A DNA stretch of 64,000 nucleotides. It comes from Microvelia longipes (lineage: Eukaryota; Arthropoda; Insecta; Hemiptera; Veliidae). The notes under the pieces were generated by a model, which had not been told where the DNA came from, ran no database searches, and saw only the letters and a list, made by a program, of their open reading frames with translations. Each line of letters begins with the position of its first letter. Position 1 is the first letter of the stretch. The DNA lies in contig JACMZG010001908.1 in NCBI GenBank assembly GCA_018340805.1, positions 37,061,030 through 37,125,029 of the forward strand, in the 5' to 3' direction. The position numbers and the translations under genes were made by a program. Below, piece after piece: positions 35,056-45,499 of the stretch.

Positions 35056-35401
35056 TGAATCGAAATAATGCGTTGCCAAAATGCGATTATTCTCATAGCG
35101 AGTTTTGAGTGCTTCCCAAGCAGGTTGAAAATTCGAGTCTTCCAAAGAATAAGAACTGATAACCTGTTTTGCAGAACCTTTTAATGTGAGGTGCAAATAA
35201 TGCAACCTTTCAACGTCTTCTAATATGCCATTTTTAATAATTAGACTTGTAAATATATCTCTATATCTAGGCCAGTCTAAATGATTGCCAGAAAATTTGT
35301 CAATATCGAGATCAGGCAAGTTAAATTTTTTACGAGGTTTGTCACAAGAACCATGGTTAGAAGCGGAACCAGAAGTACCCGGTACAGGTAAGTTTTTTTA
35401 C
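35050..35401 (-). pseudogene. gag: Gag central piece, BEL/Pao (DUF1759-like)
   Basis: This frame opens just after the T7 run at 35393-35399, where it takes over from the preceding Gag frame. Its first 25-30 residues are low-complexity (proline, glycine, serine). It then reads LPDLDIDKFSGNHLDWPRYR, followed by LHYLHLTLKGSAKQVI and AWEALKTRYENNRI. This is the pattern of the Pao/BEL Gag domain DUF1759: P-L--F-G---W---F, then KL-YL---L-G-A---I, then AW--L---Y. The frame stops at TAA after THYFDSL. The next Gag frame overlaps it by about 45 bases, so the change lies near the TTTT run at 35048-35051. The domain is well matched. Confidence 0.85.
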
Positions 35402-35454
35402 CATAAGTTTTTTATACGTGGCCACAACAGCACAATACATTTCGTCAAATGCGT

Positions 35455-35681
35455 TTAGCGGTTGATAATCGGGTTGAAAGTAGGTTGAAGTTCTAACTCA
35501 GCATCAAATAATCTATCAAGAGTTTCTTCAAATTCTCTTTTAGTTGACTCTAAGGATTGAAATCGCGTTAAGAAGTGATCAGCAACCTTGCTGTCTTCTA
35601 AGACTTTTGGAATCATATCAAAAGTTTGCTGAAGTCTGAGAAACAAGTTTCTTTTTTCTTTGTAAGTTTTACTACAGACAT
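35455..35681 (-). pseudogene. gag: Gag N-terminal piece, BEL/Pao
   Basis: First recognisable gag segment after the leader. The likely start is the ATG at 35681-35679, whose first nine codons (MSVVKLTKK) run into an A-rich stretch. The frame then changes at the T6 run (plus strand) at 35652-35657. The next frame gives about 62 residues rich in acidic and leucine residues, including KREFEETLDRLFDAELEL, which resembles the helical N-terminus of Pao-type Gag. That frame ends in TAA at 35452-35454. A second frame change near 35471-35473 links it to a frame reading NAFDEMYCAVVATYKKL down to about 35400. Gag forms the retroelement particle in the cytoplasm. Assignment rests on position and general resemblance, so the exact start is uncertain. 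Confidence 0.6.
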
Positions 35682-36633
35682 TTTGTCTTTAATTTTAGGA
35701 CGAAATGCAAAAAATTTAAAAAGAAATATAAATATAATATGAAAATTTTCCGCACAATTTAAGCGTAAAAAAATGTATTCGTACGTAGCGTTTAAATAAG
35801 GCGTTTACAATAAATTGTACTGTAACAAGTAATTCGAAATGTAAGAAAAAATAAAGCATAAACTTACTAAAAAATAATACTTTTTACTTTGCGTAAAAAA
35901 TACGCTAAAACAAAACGAAAATTTAAGAAATAAATATCCGTACAAAATTAGAGATTTCTTCAAGATATATGTCCACCATAAAAATCTAAATAACTTTTTA
36001 AAGAAATTAACCCTGCAATAAAATTAAATATTTTTGACACACTGTTTTTAAAAAACTCAAAACTAAAACTATTGTAAATAAAATTACCCTATTCAAAATT
36101 TCTTTTTTGAAGTAAAAAATTAACCTTTTACTGGTCTTAAAAAATTAACATTAAAATTTATTTAAAAAAACATAAACTTTTACCTTGTAGAAGAAACAAA
36201 AAATATAACTTCGATCTAAAATTATTTTTATAATAAAATTATAAGGCACCTTGGAGTGATTCGAAATTAAGGCAAAAATTGACATTTACTTATGTCTATT
36301 ATTTAATTAAATCTTTATAGATTGATTAAAATCCTTTTATAAACAAAATTAAAAATAAAACAAATAAAGTTAATTAAAAATAGTTATAAAATTATTAATA
36401 AAACTATAATTGTTACGTAACTTTAATGTTATAATTAATTTAAAGAAAATAATTATTATAATAAAAGTATGTTTTCAAAAAACTAAAAGAAAAATTAACA
36501 CAAAATAATAATTATCTTTATATAAAATCGTAAATAGGAAAATCGGAAATAAACGAAAATTTCGTAAAAACGGAAACTTCGAAAAAAGTTATAAATTAAC
36601 TTTTATTCTTCGTAAAATTAACGAAAATATATA
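35682..36633 (-). other. 5' untranslated leader of the BEL/Pao element
   Basis: About 950 bases between the primer-binding site and the likely Gag start. It is very AT-rich with long A and T runs and holds no frame that resembles a protein. It is long for a BEL leader. It probably holds the RNA packaging region, but no structure could be assigned by eye. Confidence 0.6.
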
Positions 36634-36649
36634 CGGCGTCGAAGGACCA
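36634..36649 (-). promoter_or_regulatory. Primer-binding site of the BEL/Pao element
   Basis: Two bases inside the 5' LTR the minus strand reads TGGTCCTTCGACGCCG. It starts with the TGG that pairs with the CCA end of a tRNA, as a minus-strand priming site should. The priming tRNA was not identified; matching these 16 bases to the tRNA 3' ends of the host would settle it. Confidence 0.75.
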
Positions 36650-36651
36650 TA

Positions 36652-36873
36652 TGGTGAATTCACGGACCCAAAATTAAAGATTTTAGGGTATCCAATGATA
36701 TTCGGCGGTATTGCGTACTGCGTGTTTAATGCGTTTAGAGAAGGTTGCGTGAGTTACCTTATCATGTCTGACTGGCTACTGAAGGGAAGATTTCTTCTAT
36801 CTTCGATGTATTAATATTGTTTTGTAGGGTCCATAGTTTATTGCGAGTTTTAATAGACTAACATATTTTTCTA
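36652..36873 (-). repeat. 5' LTR of the BEL/Pao element
   Basis: 222-bp direct repeat, upstream in the element's own orientation. It matches the other LTR base for base except for one missing A in a run (TTTAATG here, TTTAAATG in the 3' copy). In element orientation it begins TAGAAAAATATG and ends GAATTCACCA. It should carry promoter and polyadenylation signals; no clear TATA box or AATAAA was assigned. Confidence 0.95.
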
Positions 36874-36878
36874 GTAAA
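36874..36878. repeat. Target-site duplication GTAAA, right copy
   Basis: Matches 29932-29936 exactly and abuts the outer end of the 5' LTR. Confidence 0.9.
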
Positions 36879-39082
36879 TCTTATTTTAATTAAAAAAGTA
36901 AATAAAATAAACACGAATAGATAAATGCTGTTTATAAATACAGATAGCAATAATAGAATTTGAAGCAAAAAATAGTGAAAACTATAGTGTATAATAATGT
37001 AAATACGTAGTATGTATAATGTAATAAGAGTAACGAGTATAAGTTCGCGATCATAAAGTAATAAGTCGTAAGAATAAAAAAATTATACTTTGCTATATTC
37101 AATTAAAAAAACTACTGTATTTTTAAAATTAAAAAATCAATTTATTTTGCGAAATATAATTGAAATTACACGGTTTAAAAAGAACATTCGCGAAGTTCAA
37201 TTCATTATATCGCCAATATAATATTGAATTCTAAAACAAAATAAATAAAAATGCAAAAGGCATTGAGTTATTTATTTCATTTTAAACGTCTTAAAATAAA
37301 AAAATGCTTTATGGCAATTTCGAACCTTTAAAAATGTATTACTATGTAGATTAAAATAAAAAGTTTTTAAGGAATTTCAATTTTTCATTATTTTATTTTA
37401 ATCTTTCACAAAACGATTTAAAAATTATTTTGCAAAATTTATTTCAATGATTTATAGTTATATAAATAAGATTTTTTAAGAGATCATAAATTAAAAAATT
37501 GACGCTGTTGGTAATAAAATAAAATCTTTAGAACATACATCTTACGAGGATGTATAAAATATTAAAGTACAGAAAAAGTTTTCAAATTAAGGTAGAAATA
37601 AACAAGCCACATAAGTGCCCCATTGGTTTCTTATTAATAATTTGCAAATTATTAGACCAATGTTTTAAGTATTAAAAAAGGCAAAAATTATAAAGTATAC
37701 TACGCCTAAATATAAGCAGCATTTATAAATATATAAATAAATAATTAACATAATAATATAATATATAATAATTAGCACAAAAGCTATACGAAATCGTTTT
37801 TTTTTTTTTGGTTATTTATTTATTTATAATTTGTTTTGGTTATAGTTTTTAATGGAGCAAACTGCAGCTACTATCTCATTAAACGTTGCAAATTTTCCAA
37901 ACCTACCCAACTGACTTGACTCTGTCTAGAGGTCCTTCATATTTGGGTTCAGCAATGACTGCACCAAAAGGTCATTTTTTACAGCAAAGTTGAATTTAAT
38001 TTAAAAAACTACAAGTATCAAAAGGTTTTGAAGGAAAAAGTAAAATTCAGTTCCTAAATTAAAATTTAAATTTTAAAATCGGTTACCAAAAAAGTTATTC
38101 GTAATATTACTTTAAATGCTATTAATTTTAATATTTCACTATCACGCATTTAATGTTGGCGTTAATAAATAGCTTTTTTGGCAAAGAAAATTAAAAACAA
38201 TAGAATTCGCAAAGAAAATTCATAAAACTCAAAATGTGGTTTTATGCAAAGATGTAAACAAAGATTAAGTAGACCTCGCACATGTAAAATAAAAGATATT
38301 ACTCATAAGAAAATTTTGAGCGCGGTGGTTTGTGTGGTTTCGTTAGACCTAGGTAAAACTTGTAAATCATATTTTCCTATTTCCCAAGGAAACGTAAGAA
38401 AATTGAGATGTTTTGGGTTTAAATCTTTTCTCCCCCGAAAAACAAGCTATCTTTTAAAACAAAGGTAATTAGCTAGATTAAATCTTAACACTGATAAAGC
38501 ACTCCTCCTTTAAAATATATGGTAATATGGGTCTGAAACGTCAAAATAACTTGTAAAATAAATGAGATTAGGAAAAACAGAAAAGGTCTAGAATAAATAC
38601 ATATTAAGAAAAATGGAGTCAGGTGTTACATCTTGCCAAGTTTCTTTTATTTTATTATAACTTATTGTTTATTTTTCTTCTGTATACTAAACCCTCAATA
38701 CAATATGCTTCTCACTTGAACATGATTAATTCTAAATGCAAAGTAATTTTTCTTTCTTTATAACAATTTTAATATTTTTAATATTTTCTTTTGATGTTCA
38801 TTCCAAATCATATAATATTTATACAATTTAATTACATAAAATGTAAAATACGGATCATTTAAAATTAAATTATTTTAATTTAGACAAAGAAAAACTATTA
38901 AAAGTAAAATAATGAATATAGTAAATGCAGTTAGCACAACATTTCTTTAATTTTTTTGCCAAAATTTAATTAAACTCTACTTCTTTTTAATATTGGGTTT
39001 ATTATGAGTGACTCATTGCATTTTTGTCTAAAAATACTGAAGTATTAATATATTGGGGTAATATTATTTTTGTATCCTCAAA
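36879..39082. other. AT-rich DNA without recognisable genes
   Basis: Flank of the BEL/Pao element. The plus frame at 38244-38468 shows no domain. Confidence 0.5.
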
Positions 39083-39128
39083 GATGCAAAAGTTTTATCA
39101 TCACTGTGACGATAAAACTTTAGCATCA
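39083..39128. repeat. Hairpin with a 17-bp stem
   Basis: GATGCAAAAGTTTTATC and GATAAAACTTTAGCATC pair with one mismatch around a 12-base loop. A G+C-richer patch (GCGCCCCTGCAGGCCTGATA, 39151-39170, then GCTACGCCCC) follows. It resembles the short GC-rich ends of DNA transposons but lacks a partner. Confidence 0.6.
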
Positions 39129-39325
39129 TTTTTTTTTCTCTTACAAATTTGCGCCCCTGCAGGCCTGATAGCTACGCCCCTATCGGCACACAATGATTTC
39201 TCGTAACAAAAACAGAGCGTTACTGTTTATTAAAAATTTACTAAAATGAACTATTCGAATTTTCACTTTTCTTCGCTTAAATCAAATGTGTACAGGCAAA
39301 GAAATGTGTTAACACTATAAATCCG

Positions 39326-39354
39326 AAACCGAGATTTCACCTTAATCTCGGTTT
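39326..39354. repeat. Hairpin with a perfect 11-bp stem
   Basis: AAACCGAGATT, a 7-base loop, then AATCTCGGTTT. An alternative 8-bp hairpin (TTTCACCT/AGGTGAAA) overlaps it and could not form at the same time. Confidence 0.75.
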
Positions 39355-39434
39355 AGGTGAAAAGTAAAAATTGATGAAAGGTTTTCATAGTTAGCTCCAT
39401 TTCCACTTTCACCAATAGTTAGCTCATTTTCCCT

Positions 39435-42400
39435 TAAGAAATTCAATAATAATCACAAAGACAAGCAGTTGAATGAAACACAGATTATCTTGCGAATCCG
39501 TTAAGGCAGTTTATTTAATAATATTGTTAATTTATTATAAAAAAAATATGGTCAACTATAGCATGCTATCGAAAAAAAAGTTTTGAAGCACAAACACAAT
39601 AGGTAACTTAAATTAAAATTTTCTCTGTGTCTTGTATTCGTATTGATGTTTTTAAAACCTTATATAATTAAAATATGTTTATAATATAATTTATGTAAAT
39701 TATATTTAAATATAGATAAGTTCGAAACACGAGGCTTGCTCTGATGTAATACGGTAGAAATGTGTTTCGCAAACATGATATTCAGTACAAGGGCTGGGTA
39801 ATCGTTTACACACTGTCATTGTACAAACAAACTATCCCTAGGAAAGAGCTTACCCACCAGGTAATTTTCTCCCGATATAGAAAACACTCTATATCATATC
39901 TCTTGCATAATTCATACTAACATTGTTTTAAATTAAAGCTCTTTGAAAATATAGAAAGTAAGCTTACAATATGAAGTTTATTTTCAAGCTCCAAGTTCTG
40001 CTTCCTTTCCCTAATAAACAACGATATAAATGCAAATAATAGTGCAATCTAAAAGGGGTAAAATTCCAAATTGTTACAGGGTGAAATGTAAAATATAGTA
40101 AAATTGACCGGCCTACAGTCTGGAATAGAAAATTTTATATAAATATTATAATAGAGCACGAAACCACGCTACGTTTAACAGCATTTTAAACCCCCCAATA
40201 AAAATCAAATACATTTTTTAAGAGCAACCAACCAACTCGGACCTAATGGGTTTATATCAACAGAACAAGTAGTGGACTCTACTAATGGTTTTATAAACAT
40301 TAACAAGAAAGTTTATAAAGGCAAAACAAACGATAAATATACGCAAGTAAAGTACCAAACTTAAACTAATTCCTATGAAGACATTTAATTTAAAAAGTGG
40401 CCAAACATGCTATGTATGCCAAAGAAAGTAGGGTAAGTGCGCTTTTCTTAAGATTGAGTTAGTTTTGAACTTAGCCACTACTAACGCCAAAAACAAAGTC
40501 CTATGAAAAGAATAACAGACTTGATGATAGAAAGGAACTTATTATGCCCAGTATCTAGACACAATAAGTTACAGGAAGTGACTGATTGTTTCCCGAATTA
40601 CATAAGGTATTCTAAGCTGTATTATAAAAAACATTGAAATTTAAAATACATTTTTAAAAATTAATTCATAAAAACTTAACAGTAACCAATGCTATAAATG
40701 CACATTTTTAATAATATAAGACATATTTTCGCAAAACTTTAAGTAATAACAGAAAATCTGTAGAAAAAGGGGAACGAGAATTCCTCCCTTAATTTTACTA
40801 AAGAAAATTATTGTATAAATTTATCGTATAAATTTTCCATTATAATTTTATTTATGGTTGAAGTTGTTGGGGGGCTGGTCATTCCGCAGCCCACCAGCTT
40901 GAGTTTAGGAAATAAAGTCGTTAGGTTTATGCTTTATTAGTTTTCTAACAACTTCTAAAAAAGCCCCCTCCCCTTATTTCGCCTGGGGTAGATTCATACC
41001 CCACAACTCTAGGCTTGACTCTAAGTATTAAATAATATATATTTATGTCTTATATTAAAAAACTCATTTTTACAAAAATGAAAAATGTTATTCATACGTT
41101 ATAAAAATAATGAAAAGTTACTTTTCTATAGACGTTATTTGAAAAAGCGCTCAACATTAAAATAAATTATCTTTGAACACAATTCAATGCAATAAAATAA
41201 TTATTTTATTTACGTTTGAAAATTACTTTGACTACAAAGTACTCAGAACAAACAGCCAAATAAGTGACCATCATCAGTGGTTTAAAACAGAATAAATAGT
41301 AAAGGGAAAAATGTAGTAATAATAAATTCACTAAAAATATCGATAGATCCAATACAATTAAACAGATATTCTGAAACATTTTTTCAAGGATCGAATCCCT
41401 TTGAAATCTTTTTCCACAGTGATTTACATTTTTACGATTTGAACAGACTTGAAATTAATTATTTTGTAAACCTTCGTTATTACGTAGCTCTGTCGTAAAA
41501 TTAAAATTTTAATTAATTTTTATACAAAATAAGAAAAAAATTAATTTATTTATGTTAATTAAGGAAGGTAATTAATTTTTATTATTTATAAAATAAAATG
41601 TAAAAACAACATTTTTATTACTCTTTTTCTACAGCAAGAAATATCTTTTTTGAATTATTATAATTTTAATGTCCTGATTGCCCCAATTGTTTATACTAAA
41701 ATTGTATTAATGATATTAAAAAATATAAAAGAGATAAAATAATAATTTCCTCGGTGGATTTTTTGTGAGTAGAGGGGTGTTATAGTATAAAGTTTTATAT
41801 TATTCAAATCCGTGGAGCCATTAAAAATTATTTTTAGGCAAATTGTTTTTCTAGAAAACATAATAACGATGTTTATTACTTACACAATAAAGTTGAATTT
41901 ATTATGAATCCAGGAGCTTTCATCCTTTTACCCCTTCTCCTCCGAGCTTCCTCTCCCCCCACTCCTTCCTCGGTTTATTCATTTAGGACTATTTATTGTC
42001 CTAAATGAGTTTAAAATGTAAATTACCCATTTAAAATATTTTGCATAACCTCGGTGCAAAAATTAATTTTGTAACAAAAATTAATTTGGATTCTCTTCTT
42101 CCTTTCACCTCCTCCCTCCTTTTCTCTTGAGTCTTCTTTTTCTCTAAATTTTCTCAAAATCCGGTTCTAAGTTAAGTTTATAAAAAAGAGGATTAAATGT
42201 TGAAATAAATAGATAAAAAGAAAAATAAATTATTCTTATATAAAATCATATTAATCGCCCCCCAACTCCGTTCAAGATTTGGACCACGTGATACGAATTA
42301 ATGAAATCTAAGATATTTAGAGATCTATATTTTTTTTGTATGATGGGCTTTATTACATATCCTTCTATGATACAACACCAATATGACATATGACCAATCG

Positions 42401-44940
42401 TAAAATAGAAAACGAGAAGTGAATGCATACCATTCTAAACATTGATTATGATCAATTTAACTTCTTCGTCATTCTTTTTTCAACGGTTATGCCGCAAGGG
42501 TTCATAGAAAATTATAAAGAAATACTCATATAGGTAAATTAAGATAAACAAAATAAATACAAACTTTAAACAAATAAACAATAAGATGTCAAAGTTGTAA
42601 GGAAGTACTGAGCTTAACACCAAAAATTAAGTCTCAACATATTCATATCCTTAAATTCCCTGGAGTTTGATATAATTTATTAATGCAAAAATAACGGCTC
42701 TAATTGTGACTCACTTTAAGCGCAAGATTAAAGACATTAGACAAATTCATCCATATTTATTGAATACATTAAATGATTATAATTAATTGCCTTAATAAAA
42801 AATATAAATTCGAAAAATAATAATGCATTGCAAATAAAAATAAACAAACAACTTAAGATATATGGATATGCAATTACAATAAAACTAAAGAGATAGAATA
42901 TTCACTAAGCAGAGTATAAATAATGATTTTATGACATTTTTTGAATTAGGTGAGTAAAATAACAACACATTAACAAGCTCAAGGTGTAACAAATAACATG
43001 CAATATTTTCTAATAATAAAAATGCTTGCAATAAAATATTAATTTAAAAAAAAATATTGTAATAAACATAAAAGATATAAAAAATAGTAATAAAAATAAC
43101 AGTGTTGTACAAGAGAGAGTCCATAAAAATAATTTCATAACATTAAAAAAAGAGGAAAAAAAAGAAGTGAATGAACAAAAAAATATAATAAAAATTATGA
43201 TAAAAATAAATATAAATGCGAGCAACAAAATTCCCTTGAAAGATTATAAAAGTCTTAGGAAAACATGAAATACGATTAGATAGATTTTTATAGCTAATAA
43301 ATAACAAACATAAGAGAGGGAGAATAAGAGAGAAATGTACTTTATTTTTTCTGAAACGTAAAAAAAGAAAATGTAGCAGAAGAAAACTTGAAAATGTAAT
43401 GAATATTTAACCAAATAAAGTTATATGAAAAAATATAAAAACACTTAATCGTCAAATATGATAAAACTTAAATAGTTTAGAAGCAAATATATAAACACCT
43501 CAATTCGTTTCACAAACTATCTATTTTGCACAATAAATAAAATTTGTGGCTTTACAAACAAATCAAAGTTATTTATTTATTATTTAAATATAAATTTACA
43601 AGTACATCAGGGTAATAAAAATCCATAGATATTTCAGAAAAAAAACGTTAAATGGTTAATGGTATTAAAAATGAATTACAAGTTCATTTTTAAGACAGTA
43701 ATTAAAATTAAGATTAAAATTTAAAAGAAGAAGTAAAATTAAATCCATTAAAACTAAAACACATGTGTAAAATATTTTAAATATTGCAAAAAAAATTGTA
43801 TTAAAGTATTCATAAAAGATTGTAAAATGTGTTTTAAAATATGTAAAGTAATATTTTTATTACTTTTATTAGTGTTTTTATTGCTTTATATTTTATAATT
43901 TACAACATTGCATACGAAGCATATACGCAAGCAATGAATAATAAAATATACTTTAAGGCTATAAAATTTAGTATTTTATATAATAAGTTTTTTTATAGTT
44001 TCCAAAGCAGTTTTTTTCCCTGTTTATACAAACACCGCACAGAGACTATGATGCCAAATTTGATGCAATTTCATTAATACATAGTCTAAGTTGTAGTAAT
44101 TAATTTCACAAGGCTAGAAATAATTTTTATTTTTTCCACTTTTTTTTCACTATTCAAATTAATCTAATCCTATTATTTCTCAAGATTGTTAGGTAAATTT
44201 TACTATATAAAAAGTGAAGCAATAATAACAGTTAAAATGCTAAATAATTTTTGAGAGCAAAACAGCAACATAATAAACTATAGAGCAATAATTACAGTGG
44301 ATACGAACTTAGGTTAAACTTAATTTAACTTTAGGTTATTTGTAAACTCTTCAGTTATTAACACTTTAATAGCAGTTTCAATTGTTAATCATTTCAATAA
44401 TTTGTTAGTTTTGGGGAAAAATACAATAATTTAATTATAAAGGTTCCCCCATTTTTATCATTTGTTTTTAAAATTTTGATAAATGTAAATTTCCAATGGT
44501 AATTTACTATTAGTTTAGTTTTCCTCAAATATTGTTTAATGTTTTCTTCGAAACGTATAGAGTATTATTTTATTTAAATAACTTCCTTGTTGAATTGTGA
44601 AATACAAAAACGAATGAGAGGAGTTCAAAATTTCGAAAGGATGCGAATTGTATAAATAATAAAGAAAGAAACAATTTTTTAAACTAAAAGTAATGAATCT
44701 AAACATATTATAAAAAAAAGAGAAGTGCAACATTCCATCAAAATATTCCGCAATTAAGTAAGAAGAAAGAAACTTCAATATTTTATCAAATTTATTATTG
44801 GACTATTAAAAATTAAATTCTTGGTAGATTAACGAAGACTTCAGTCCTTTGAAATTTTCTGTTTATTTACATTGACAACAGACGTTTTGGCTAAAAAAAT
44901 ACACCAAAAACTAGTTATACCTTACCAAAACCAAAAGAAC
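39435..44940. other. AT-rich DNA without recognisable genes
   Basis: Short frames (42246-42428, 43010-43228 and 44536-44778, all minus) are low-complexity or hydrophobic with no known motif. Nothing else was seen. Confidence 0.5.
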
Positions 44941-44949
44941 ATCACCATG

Positions 44950-45495
44950 AAAAATTACCACAAAATTCAATATTTTACAAGAAAAAGAGATGCACAGTTT
45001 TGAACCAGTATAGATAAATAAAAACACTAATTTACCAAATAGAAAACAAGCTCAATATCTTATAAGAAGAACGGAAGCACAGCATTTCATAAATAAATGT
45101 TCCTTAAAACACAACATTTATATTAAGAAATTTCTTGCTAAAAATTGTGATTCCAATTTTATATGCTAAAAAAGAGGCCCGGTTTTTATCTTGAGGGAGG
45201 AAAACACAATATTAAGAAGAAAACAAGCTCACTATTTCATAGGAAAAGAAAAACTTAATATTTTACAAGATGGAGGGAAGCAAAATCTTCATTAGAAAAA
45301 GGAAAACGCAACATGTATTAAAAAGAAAAGTCCAATCAATATTTTATAAGCTAAAGGGTAGCTTAATTTTTATCAAGAAGAAGAAAAACACAATATTTTA
45401 AAAGAAGAAGGGAAGTATTAAATTATAAGAAAAGAGAAAACACAAAATCTTATAAGTAGAGGGAAGCACAAAATTTTGAAAGCAGAAGGGGTTGA
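44950..45495. repeat. Degenerate purine-rich minisatellite, about 30-bp period
   Basis: The consensus is roughly CACAATATTTTATAAGAAGA followed by AGGGAAG. It recurs many times with strong divergence (CAATATTTTACAAG, AATATTTTATAAGC, AATATTTTAAAAGAAGAAGG). Similar words begin already near 44710. Confidence 0.6.
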
Positions 45496-45499
45496 ATTA

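Larger units (their letters stand above)
29937..36873 (-). mobile_element. BEL/Pao LTR retrotransposon, full length with frame-broken coding region
   Basis: A 6.94-kb element read on the minus strand. Near-identical direct repeats bound it (29937-30159 and 36652-36873), and the outermost bases are flanked by the same 5-bp word GTAAA on both sides, as expected for integrase-mediated insertion. The internal order is primer-binding site, leader of about 950 bp, gag, protease, reverse transcriptase, RNase H, integrase, purine tract and 3' LTR. This is the BEL/Pao order, with the protease and RT types of that superfamily. No env-like frame follows the integrase. The element is visibly richer in G+C than its flanks. 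Near-identical LTRs imply a recent insertion, yet the reading frame changes at least eight times. The superfamily is certain; the lineage was not determined. Confidence 0.96.

Noticed and set aside
41385..41405. tRNA B-box-like GGATCGAATCC
   Set aside because: There is no A box, acceptor stem or cloverleaf around it.
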